Shown here piece by piece: positions 14,001-20,330 of a DNA stretch of 20,330 bases. The stretch spans positions 1-20,330 of the forward strand of contig JAJBSL010000038.1 in the NCBI GenBank assembly GCA_020540725.1. Direction: 5' to 3'. A program made the translations under genes and the position numbers. Source of the DNA: Lachnospiraceae bacterium EP-SM-12S-S03. GTDB lineage: Bacteria; Bacillota; Clostridia; Lachnospirales; Lachnospiraceae. The first letter of the stretch is position 1. Every line of letters begins with the position of its first letter. Below the pieces are notes generated by a model. That model had not been told where the DNA came from and ran no database searches. It saw only the letters and a list, made by a program, of their open reading frames with translations.

Positions 14001-15505
14001 CGTTTGAAACGTTCCTTGGATTCAAAGGAAACAAAGAGCCGGATATTGACTTGAATTTTTCGGGAGATTATCAGAGCAACGCCCATAAGTATACCGAGGT
14101 GATTTTTGGAACGGGACAGACGTTCCGTGCGGGAACTATCGGTACGCTGGCAGATAAGACGGCTTATGGCTTCGTGAAGAATTATTATGAAGAGCGTGGC
14201 GCGAGAAAGAGAAAATGTGAGATTGAGCGAATCGTACTTGGATGTACAGGAATTAGAAGAAGTACAGGACAACACCCGGGAGGTATCATTGTACTGCCTC
14301 ATGGTGAAAATATCAATTCATTTACGCCGGTACAACATCCGGCAAATGATATGACGACGGATATTATTACAACACATTTTGATTACCACTCCATTGACCA
14401 TAACTTGTTGAAGCTTGATATTCTCGGTCATGATGATCCGACGATCATCCGCATGCTGGAAGATTTGATCACAGATCTAAATGGAGAGAAATTTGATGCG
14501 ACGAAAATTCCTTTGGATGATCCGGATGTAATGGCTCTTTTTGCGGGAACAGAGATTCTTGGAATCAAACCGGAAGATATTGGCGGATGTCCGGTAGGAT
14601 GTCTTGGAATTCCGGAGTTTGGTACGGATTTTGTTATTCAAATGGTGGTAGACACGAAGCCGAAGACGATTTCGGATCTGATCCGTATTTCCGGTCTGTC
14701 TCATGGAACGGATGTGTGGCTGAATAATGCGCAGACATTGATCCAGGAGGGGAAAGCCACCATTTCCACGGCAATTTGTACACGAGATGATATTATGACC
14801 TATTTGATCAATAAAGGACTGGATAGTGAAGAGTCCTTTACGATTATGGAACGTGTGCGTAAAGGAACGGTTGCAAAAGGAAAATGTAAAGAATGGCCGG
14901 AATATAAAAAGGATATGACAGAGCATGGGGTTCCGGATTGGTATATCGGTTCCTGCGAGAAGATTAAATACATGTTCCCGAAAGCGCATGCGGCGGCATA
15001 TGTTATGATGGCATACCGTATTGCTTACTGCAAGGTGAATTATCCGCTTGCTTACTATGCGGCATATTTTAGTATCCGTGCATCGGCATTTTCGTATGAG
15101 ATTATGTGCCAGGGAAGGGAAAAAGTGGAATTCTATTTGCGGGATTACAAGAAGCGTTCTGATTCTCTCAGTAAGAAAGAACAGGATGTTTTAAAAGATA
15201 TGAAGATTGTACAGGAAATGTATGCGAGAGGATTTGAATTCCTGCCGCTTGATATTTATACTGCGAAGGCAAACAAATTTCAGATTATAGATGGAAAATT
15301 GATGCCGCCTCTTTCAAGTATTGAAGGAATGGGAGACAAAGCGGCTGAAGCGGTGGAAGAAGCAGCAAAAGACGGGGCATATTTGTCCAGGGATGATTTC
15401 AGACAAAGAACGAAAGTCAGTAAGACGGTCATTGATTTTATGGCGGATTTAGGTTTGTTTGGAAATCTTCCGGAATCCAATCAGTTGTCACTGTTTGATT
15501 TTTAA
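11009..15505 (+). CDS. polC: DNA polymerase III alpha subunit, PolC type
   Basis: PolC is the leading-strand replicative polymerase of low-G+C Gram-positives. The 1498-residue protein has an N-terminal region (1-200), a charged, K/E-rich linker (about 200-245), an OB-fold domain (about 265-360), and a PHP domain beginning VELHCHTKMSD (near 373). That domain is split by a DEDDh proofreading exonuclease starting FDIETTGFSS (near 465) with HNAGFDVGF and HHRAVDDAAATAE. A zinc site YYCKKCHY (near 952) with CPVCGE (near 983) and the palm motif PDIDLNFSGDYQ (near 1011), carrying the catalytic aspartates, follow. The end QLSLFDF is a beta-clamp binding motif. Length fits PolC (1430-1500). GGGGA within the end of ispG serves as ribosome binding site. 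No frameshift or missing catalytic residue was seen. Confidence 0.97.
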   Translation: MGKRFFDVFPSLKAEQNIRNLFEEVEVTKVSTTSSKDCLRIYLLSTHLIRKSRVFEMERMIKEQLFGSMQIDIHIFESFMLSGQYTPENLMREYRDSILDELKGRSMVEYNMFLNTKYRFEEGNTLCLTMEDSVIAQGKQEAIASLIQKVFNERCNVPIHVRVIYEEAKESKYKKYNELQLQQEINAIVDGNMARHKEHVQEIKEAREEKKEQKEAAKEAGKPAAKFEKKTFQKSEFKKREYQPVKRSDDPTVVYGRAFEDEPIELSQVVGEMGEITIRGKVISFETREIRNEKSIIMFAVTDFTDTIMVKMFTRNEQLPEILSEVKEGAFLKIKGVTTIDKFDGELTIGSVTGIKKIPNFVTTRMDTSPVKRVELHCHTKMSDMDGVSEVKDIVRRAHDWGHKAIAITDHGVVQSFPDANHYIETLDKDDPFKVIYGVEGYLVDDMTDIAVGAGDETLDDTYVVFDIETTGFSSVRDRIIEIGAVKVEHGKIVERYSTFVNPQIPIPFEITKLTSITDAMVMDAPAIEKVLPEFMEFVGDASLVAHNAGFDVGFIEANLKRQNMERKLVSVDTVALARVLLPTLSRYKLNVVAKTLGISLENHHRAVDDAAATAEIFVKFVEMLKERGITTLKDVNEFGATNPDAVKKMTSYHVIILAKNDLGRVNLYTLISMSHLKYFSRVPRIPKSELMKYREGLIVGSACEAGELYRALLDDKSEEQIARIVNFYDYLEIQPLGNNKFMIESNKISNVNSMEDIRNLNRKIVKLGEQFKKPVVGTCDVHFLDPETEVYRRIIMTGKGFDDADDQAPLYLRTTEEMLEEFEYLGSKKAEEIVITNPNRIADMVEKMSPVRPDKCPPVIENSDQTLRDICYDKAHSMYGENLPDVVVERLERELNSIISNGFAVMYIIAQKLVWKSVEDGYLVGSRGSVGSSFVATMAGITEVNPLSPHYYCKKCHYSDFTSEEVRAYSGLSGWDMPDKKCPVCGEPLAKDGFDIPFETFLGFKGNKEPDIDLNFSGDYQSNAHKYTEVIFGTGQTFRAGTIGTLADKTAYGFVKNYYEERGARKRKCEIERIVLGCTGIRRSTGQHPGGIIVLPHGENINSFTPVQHPANDMTTDIITTHFDYHSIDHNLLKLDILGHDDPTIIRMLEDLITDLNGEKFDATKIPLDDPDVMALFAGTEILGIKPEDIGGCPVGCLGIPEFGTDFVIQMVVDTKPKTISDLIRISGLSHGTDVWLNNAQTLIQEGKATISTAICTRDDIMTYLINKGLDSEESFTIMERVRKGTVAKGKCKEWPEYKKDMTEHGVPDWYIGSCEKIKYMFPKAHAAAYVMMAYRIAYCKVNYPLAYYAAYFSIRASAFSYEIMCQGREKVEFYLRDYKKRSDSLSKKEQDVLKDMKIVQEMYARGFEFLPLDIYTAKANKFQIIDGKLMPPLSSIEGMGDKAAEAVEEAAKDGAYLSRDDFRQRTKVSKTVIDFMADLGLFGNLPESNQLSLFDF

Positions 15506-15523
15506 GAAGATAAGGATGAATGG

Positions 15524-17707
15524 ATGAAAATAACAGATTTTGATATCAAGATTAACAAAGAAAATGTATTGCGTTTAATTGACTGCCACCCGGATAGTCC
15601 TGTGTACGATGCTGTTTTGAAGGAATATGAAGAAGTGTTTGAGAAAGCTTGTAAAATGCTTTTCCCGGCAGCCGTTCTCGTGTTTGGAGATCTGGCAGAG
15701 TGTGGGATGTCGGGATATGCGGGAGAAAATACAGAAGGCTTGTTTTGTATGGAAACTGTCGGTGGAGAAATCAGTTGTTTTGTATCAGAACTTTTTGAGC
15801 AAGGGTTCTATGTGAAAGGAATGATTGCAGATGCTATTGCGGATGAATATATGTTTCGAATGGATGAACAGATTCAAAAACTTGTCGTCAAACTGTGTCG
15901 AGAGAAGAATTATGGTGTCTTGAAACGATTGGAGGCGCCGCGGGACATTCCGATGAAAGCACAGCGAATCGCTTGGAAAGTGACACATGCCAGAGAAGAA
16001 CTGGGAATGGAAATGAAAGAGAGTTATATGATGGAACCTGTGAAATCCAATTGTCAAATTTATATATTAAAAGAAGGATGTGCATCATATAATACGGCCC
16101 ATGACTGCGGAAAGTGCGATAGAGTGGAGTGCAGTATGAGGAAGCAGAGTTTGTATCCGATTACGGTAGAGCAGAATGGCAAAAGTTTTTCGCTGGAAGG
16201 GATACGAGGAAAAACTTTGTTGGAAACTCTTCAAAATGCAGAAGTCTGTATACCGGCGGTCTGTGGAGGAAAAGGAACTTGCGGAAAGTGTAAAGTCAGG
16301 TTTAAGAAGGGAAAAACGGTTCCGACAAAGGAGGAAGCGCATTTCTTTAGCAAACAGGAATTAGATATGGGATATCGCCTTGCATGCAAGGCGGTTCCGG
16401 AGCAAGGCTGTGTCGTTTCGCTTGAAGATGAGGAACATTTTCTTGTTGTATCGGAACATGAGATCAAGGAAAAAGTTAGAGAGAAGAATACTTCGCAAAA
16501 AGAAAAGATTTTAAGAGACGCGCATTATGGAGTTGCCGTAGATATCGGTACCACTACGATCGCAATGCAGCTTGTGGGACTGGAAAGCAGAAGTATCCTG
16601 GATACGTATGTGACGGTCAATCATCAAAGAGCCTACGGCGCAGATGTAATCAGCAGAATCAGCGCTTCCAATGCAGGGAAAAGGAAAGCGTTGCAACAGA
16701 GTATTCTGGGAGATTTGAGGAAGGGAATTGATACACTCTTATATGGAAAGAATATTTCGACAGAGAAAATGGTCATTAGTGGAAATACAACAATGATTCA
16801 TCTTCTTATGGGATATTCCTGCGAAACGTTGGGTGTTTATCCGTTTACGCCGGTAAATGTAGATGTGATTGAAAGCGATTATCCGAAAATATTCGGTGAT
16901 GAAGCGTATACGTTTTCAATTGTTATTTTGCCGGGAGTTTCCGCTTATGTGGGTGGAGATATCACTGCAGGATTGTTAACATGCGGATTTTATGAAAACG
17001 AGAAAGTTTCCATGCTGATCGATCTCGGGACCAATGGAGAAATGGCAATCGGATGTAGGAACAAAATCCTTGTGACAAGCACTGCGGTAGGCCCGGCTTT
17101 TGAAGGTGGAAATATCACCTGCGGCATGGGTAGCATACAAGGAGCAATCAGTAGTGCGAAACTTGAAAATGGTAAATTTCAAGTGAAAACCATCGGGGGA
17201 AAAGAACCGATAGGAATCTGTGGCACAGGTGTCATTGATATTGTATATGAATTGCTTGCAAGTGGGGCAGTAGATAAGACGGGACTTTTGGAGGATGAGT
17301 ATTTAGAATCGGGAGTTTTGATTGCGCCGAAAGCAGAGAATGATGTCAGATTCTATCAGAAGGATATCAGGGAATTTCAACTTGCAAAAGCAGCGGTGAG
17401 GGCGGGAGTAGAGACTTTGATTGCAGAATATGGTATTTCCTACGGGGAAATCGATACTGTTTATATCGCGGGAGGATTCGGATACAAACTGGATACCGTC
17501 AAAGCTGCGGGGGTTGGGCTTTTCCCGGAGGAGTTCAAGTATAAGATGAAAGCCATAGGAAATAGTTCGCTGGAGGGAAGTGTGCTGTATCTGACAGATG
17601 CAGAAGTGAAAGAGAAAAGCAGTGTTATTATTTCGAAAGCAGAGGAAATTCAACTTGCCTCACACCCGAAATTTCATGATTTCTATATGAACTATATGTA
17701 TTTTTAA
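15524..17707 (+). CDS. Corrinoid reactivation protein: MetH activation-like, [2Fe-2S] and ASKHA domains
   Basis: The 727-residue protein combines three parts. Residues 1-205 resemble the activation domain of B12-dependent methionine synthase. Residues 212-300 are a plant-type [2Fe-2S] ferredoxin with C247, C253, C256 and C288. Residues 335-727 are an ASKHA/DUF4445 ATPase like RACo, with DIGTTTIAMQL (340-350), LIDLGTNGEM and YIAGGFGYK. RACo proteins use ATP to help reduce inactive Co(II) corrinoid to Co(I). Cysteines C186, C195, C198 and C203 form an extra cluster between the first two domains. The likely partner is a cobalamin-dependent methionine synthase lacking its own reactivation domain, encoded elsewhere; this is inference. 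The start follows AAGGA, 18 bp after polC, probably in the same operon. It ends at a strong terminator. Confidence 0.82.
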   Translation: MKITDFDIKINKENVLRLIDCHPDSPVYDAVLKEYEEVFEKACKMLFPAAVLVFGDLAECGMSGYAGENTEGLFCMETVGGEISCFVSELFEQGFYVKGMIADAIADEYMFRMDEQIQKLVVKLCREKNYGVLKRLEAPRDIPMKAQRIAWKVTHAREELGMEMKESYMMEPVKSNCQIYILKEGCASYNTAHDCGKCDRVECSMRKQSLYPITVEQNGKSFSLEGIRGKTLLETLQNAEVCIPAVCGGKGTCGKCKVRFKKGKTVPTKEEAHFFSKQELDMGYRLACKAVPEQGCVVSLEDEEHFLVVSEHEIKEKVREKNTSQKEKILRDAHYGVAVDIGTTTIAMQLVGLESRSILDTYVTVNHQRAYGADVISRISASNAGKRKALQQSILGDLRKGIDTLLYGKNISTEKMVISGNTTMIHLLMGYSCETLGVYPFTPVNVDVIESDYPKIFGDEAYTFSIVILPGVSAYVGGDITAGLLTCGFYENEKVSMLIDLGTNGEMAIGCRNKILVTSTAVGPAFEGGNITCGMGSIQGAISSAKLENGKFQVKTIGGKEPIGICGTGVIDIVYELLASGAVDKTGLLEDEYLESGVLIAPKAENDVRFYQKDIREFQLAKAAVRAGVETLIAEYGISYGEIDTVYIAGGFGYKLDTVKAAGVGLFPEEFKYKMKAIGNSSLEGSVLYLTDAEVKEKSSVIISKAEEIQLASHPKFHDFYMNYMYF

Positions 17708-17757
17708 TGACGTGAAAATTCTAAACGGAAAAAGTGTCTTATGTGGAAAACATATGT

Positions 17758-17808
17758 CCGTTTGTTGCAAACATAAAAATTAAAATGTTTGTGACAAGCG
17801 GATTTTTT
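17758..17808 (+). terminator. Strong rho-independent terminator after the reactivation protein gene
   Basis: An outer stem CCGTTTGT/ACAAGCGG (17758-17765 with 17794-17801, one G-T wobble) encloses an inner stem CAAACAT/ATGTTTG (17768-17774 with 17785-17791), separated by symmetric TG/TG. Six T bases follow (17803-17808). An additional weak hairpin, AAACGGA/TCCGTTT (17723-17763), overlaps its 5' arm and could form instead. Confidence 0.88.
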
Positions 17809-17810
17809 AC

Positions 17811-17839
17811 TTGAACTTTTAGATAAAATGCGGTAAAAT
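17811..17839 (+). promoter_or_regulatory. Promoter of the threonine degradation operon
   Basis: TTGAAC (17811-17816), a 17-bp spacer and TAAAAT (17834-17839) form a good sigma-A promoter that starts two bases after the T-run of the preceding terminator. The leader to the tdh start is about 50 bases; I see no riboswitch in it. Confidence 0.75.
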
Positions 17840-17896
17840 AAGCTTAATGAAATATTGAAAACATAAATAATACCTAAAAGACAGGAGAGAATCAAA

Positions 17897-18973
17897 ATGA
17901 GCGATAACAAAATGTGGGCACTTGTAAAAGAAGAAGCAGCTCCGGGACTTGCACTTAAGAGAGTACCAATTCCGGAAGTTGGAACAAATGATGTGAAGAT
18001 CAAGATTCACAAAACAGCAATCTGTGGAACAGATGTACATATTTATCAGTGGAATGAGTGGGCACAACACACAATCGCAGTTGGACAGACAGCAGGCCAC
18101 GAATATGTTGGTGAGATCGTTGAAATGGGAAGCGGCGTAAAAGGATACAAAATCGGAGATTTGGTTTCCGGAGAAGGTCATATCGTATGTGGCAAATGCC
18201 GTAACTGTCTGGAAGGACATAAAGAAAATTGTAAAGATGCAAAAGGCGTTGGTGTAAACCGTGACGGTGCATTTGCAGAATACCTCGTAATTCCGGCAGA
18301 AAACGTATGGTCGACAAACCCGGCTATTCCGGAAGAAATGTATGCTATCTTTGATCCATTTGGAAATGCAACACATACAGCGCTTTCTTATGAAGTACTT
18401 GGAGAAGACGTGCTGATCACTGGAGCGGGTCCAATCGGTATTATGGCAGCAGCAATTGCAAGATTTGCAGGTGCAAGACACGTTGTAATTACAGACTTCA
18501 ACCAGTATCGTCTTGATCTTGCTAAGAAACTGGGAGCAACAAGAACAGTGAATCTTGCAAATGAGAAACTAGAAGATGTCATGAAAGAAATTGGCATGAC
18601 AGAAGGTTTCGATGTTGGTATGGAAATGTCAGGTGCACAGGCAGGATTCCGAGATATGGTAGAGAATATGAAACATGGTGGAAAGATTGCAGTTCTCGGA
18701 CTTCAGAGACCGGATGCAACAATCAACTGGGAAACAGTAATCTGGAACGGCCTTAACATTCGTGGTATTTATGGACGTAAAGTTTGGGATACATGGTATA
18801 AGATGACAACCATGCTGCAGGCAGGACTTGATATTTCCGGAATCATTACACATAGAATGAACATCAAAGACTACAAAGAAGGATTCAACGCAATGATCTC
18901 CGGACAGTCAGGAAAAGTTATTCTTAACTGGGAAGATTTAGATCAGCTTGAATACCAGTCACAGGAGTTTTAA
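17897..18973 (+). CDS. tdh: L-threonine 3-dehydrogenase
   Basis: Tdh oxidises L-threonine to 2-amino-3-ketobutyrate with NAD+. The 358-residue protein is a zinc-dependent medium-chain dehydrogenase: catalytic zinc ligands C43 (ICGTDVH) and H68/E69 (GHEYVG); structural zinc cysteines C98, C101, C104 and C112; and the Rossmann loop [10 protein letters not shown] (about 176-185). It is slightly longer than E. coli Tdh (341). The start follows CAGGAGAG. Identity as Tdh rather than another zinc alcohol dehydrogenase is supported by kbl directly downstream, 61 bases away and likely in the same transcript. Codon use looks more biased toward AAA, GAA and AAC than in the neighbouring corrinoid gene, which suggests good expression. 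Confidence 0.9.
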   Translation: MSDNKMWALVKEEAAPGLALKRVPIPEVGTNDVKIKIHKTAICGTDVHIYQWNEWAQHTIAVGQTAGHEYVGEIVEMGSGVKGYKIGDLVSGEGHIVCGKCRNCLEGHKENCKDAKGVGVNRDGAFAEYLVIPAENVWSTNPAIPEEMYAIFDPFGNATHTALSYEVLGEDVLITGAGPIGIMAAAIARFAGARHVVITDFNQYRLDLAKKLGATRTVNLANEKLEDVMKEIGMTEGFDVGMEMSGAQAGFRDMVENMKHGGKIAVLGLQRPDATINWETVIWNGLNIRGIYGRKVWDTWYKMTTMLQAGLDISGIITHRMNIKDYKEGFNAMISGQSGKVILNWEDLDQLEYQSQEF

Positions 18974-19034
18974 GGAATAATTCAACCGTGTGAAACGGCT
19001 GACAAGATAGAAGAAAAGAAAGGACGATTTAGAA

Positions 19035-20237
19035 ATGGCACGTAAAAATGATATTTTAAGTATCTATTCAAAACAGGTAGAAGAAATCAAAGAAGCCGGT
19101 TTGTTTAAAGGTGAAGCTCCGATTGCATCCGCACAGGGAGCAAGAGTAAAATTAGAGGATGGAAGAGAAGTTCTTAACATGTGTGCGAACAACTATCTTG
19201 GTCTTGGAGACAATCAGAGATTGATCGACGCTGCTAAGAGAACATATGACGAGAGAGGATACGGAGTTGCTTCTGTACGTTTCATCTGTGGTACACAGGA
19301 TATTCATAAAAAATTAGAGAAAAAGATCTCTGATTTCTTAGGAATGGATGATACAATTCTTTACTCTTCATGCTTCGATGCGAACGGAGGATTGTTTGAG
19401 ACAATTTTAACAGCAGACGATGCAGTTATTAGTGATGAATTAAACCATGCTTCTATCATTGACGGTGTTCGTTTATGTAAAGCAAAACGTTTCCGTTACA
19501 AAAACAACAACATGGAAGATTTGGAAGCAAAATTAAAAGAAGCTGATGAAGCAGGAGCGAGAATCAAATTGATTGCTACAGATGGTGTGTTCTCAATGGA
19601 TGGAATCATCTGCAATTTAAAAGGTGTATGTGATCTTGCCGACAAATACAACGCACTTGTTATGGTTGATGACAGCCATGCAGTAGGATTTGTTGGAGCA
19701 CACGGACGTGGAACTGCAGAGTACTGTGGTGTAGAAGGACGTGTAGACATTATCACAGGTACATTAGGTAAAGCTCTCGGTGGAGCATCCGGCGGATACA
19801 CAGCAGCAAGACAGGAGATCGTTGACATTCTTCGCCAGAAGAGCCGTCCATACTTATTCTCTAACTCTTTAGCTCCGGCTATCGCAGGTGCAAGTATGGA
19901 ATTATTCGATATGTTAAGCGAAAGCACAGAACTTCGTGACCACTTAGAAGAAGTGACAGCTTACTATCGTAACCTTCTTGTTGAGAACAACTTCGATATC
20001 ATTCCTGGAACACATCCATGTGTACCGGTTATGCTTTATGATGAGAAGACAGCAGCAGAATTTGCAAAACGTATGATGGCAAAAGGTGTTTATGTTGTGG
20101 CATTCTCTTACCCGGTAGTTCCAAAGGGAAAAGCAAGAATTCGTACACAGGTTTGTGCAAGCCATACAAAAGAAGACATCGATTTCATCGTAAAATGCTT
20201 CATCGAAGTAAGAGAAGAAATGGGACTTAACAAATAA
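19035..20237 (+). CDS. kbl: Glycine C-acetyltransferase (2-amino-3-ketobutyrate CoA ligase)
   Basis: Kbl cleaves 2-amino-3-ketobutyrate with CoA to glycine and acetyl-CoA, completing the threonine breakdown begun by Tdh. The 400-residue protein is a fold-type I PLP enzyme of the alpha-oxoamine synthase family: CANNYLGL (50-57), [16 protein letters not shown], the PLP aspartate region [11 protein letters not shown], and the Schiff-base lysine K246 in [14 protein letters not shown]. Length matches E. coli Kbl (398). The start follows AAAGGA. No terminator is visible in the 93 bases after it, but a possible insertion-sequence edge begins 19 bases downstream. The related KAS-III-like enzymes (8-amino-7-oxononanoate or 5-aminolevulinate synthase) are disfavoured by the tdh pairing. 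Confidence 0.93.
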   Translation: MARKNDILSIYSKQVEEIKEAGLFKGEAPIASAQGARVKLEDGREVLNMCANNYLGLGDNQRLIDAAKRTYDERGYGVASVRFICGTQDIHKKLEKKISDFLGMDDTILYSSCFDANGGLFETILTADDAVISDELNHASIIDGVRLCKAKRFRYKNNNMEDLEAKLKEADEAGARIKLIATDGVFSMDGIICNLKGVCDLADKYNALVMVDDSHAVGFVGAHGRGTAEYCGVEGRVDIITGTLGKALGGASGGYTAARQEIVDILRQKSRPYLFSNSLAPAIAGASMELFDMLSESTELRDHLEEVTAYYRNLLVENNFDIIPGTHPCVPVMLYDEKTAAEFAKRMMAKGVYVVAFSYPVVPKGKARIRTQVCASHTKEDIDFIVKCFIEVREEMGLNK

Positions 20238-20255
20238 TAAGAAATTGTAAAATAA

Positions 20256-20330
20256 GGGGCTGTCGGTTAATGCCAATTTTTAGGCTCTAAATCTTAAAAT
20301 ACGAATCTCCTGTAGTAATCAGTGTTTTTG
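20256..20330. mobile_element. Possible edge of an insertion sequence, cut by the window end
   Basis: GGGGCTGTCGGTTAATGCCA begins 19 bases after kbl and is followed by non-coding A/T-rich sequence up to the window end. GGGGCTGTC is a common opening of terminal inverted repeats in several Firmicutes IS families. No transposase or partner repeat is in the window, so this could equally be the 5' arm of a terminator hairpin. Confidence 0.25.

Noticed and set aside
17708..18481. Minus-strand open frames across the tdh promoter and 5' half.
   Set aside because: They overlap a clear terminator, promoter and the tdh gene, and the translations are cysteine/histidine-rich shadows without family resemblance.
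18987..18999. A small hairpin CCGT/ACGG between tdh and kbl as a terminator.
   Set aside because: The stem is only four bp and has no T-run. The two genes are most simply read as one transcript.

Overview
The window looks like chromosomal DNA from a gut-type Clostridia, most likely a member of the Lachnospiraceae. The base composition is low in G+C, ribosome binding sites are strong AGGAGG type, the replicative polymerase is PolC, and an L-fucose/L-arabinose isomerase lies beside a DUF4867 protein. I do not claim a species.

Layout. Positions 1-71 are the 3' end (domains V and VI) of a group II intron, followed by what looks like the last 27 codons of the interrupted gene (72-155). A sugar catabolic cluster follows: DUF4867 protein (273-890), an L-fucose/L-arabinose isomerase family protein (909-2390) and xylulokinase (4244-5701). 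The isomerase and kinase are now separated by a 226-bp nested palindromic REP-like element (2391-2616) and by a 1.6-kb IS110-family element (2621-4228) inserted just ahead of the kinase ribosome binding site.

The IS110 element is the most interesting object here. It has an intact DEDD transposase on the minus strand and a structured non-coding leader. Reading that leader as a bridge RNA gives a target guide matching the actual left flank plus a CT core, and donor guides matching the two inferred element ends, in the order known for IS621. Joining the inferred ends creates a TTGACT-17 bp-TATTAT promoter. Ends, core, guides and junction promoter agree with one another.

Next is a second, self-contained cluster: an EIIC-like membrane protein with a soluble N-terminal domain (5992-7557), a NanE-like TIM barrel protein (7580-8419) and a GntR/UTRA regulator (8545-9264). 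It begins after a strong terminator and has TACATT-containing candidate operators at both promoters. The substrate is unknown.

The rest is housekeeping: a small membrane-anchored lipocalin-like protein behind a full-consensus promoter (9410-9871); ispG and polC, 1 bp apart; a large corrinoid-reactivation protein (15524-17707) combining a MetH activation-like domain, a [2Fe-2S] domain and an ASKHA domain; and the threonine degradation pair tdh-kbl behind its own promoter. The last 75 bases may be the edge of another insertion sequence.
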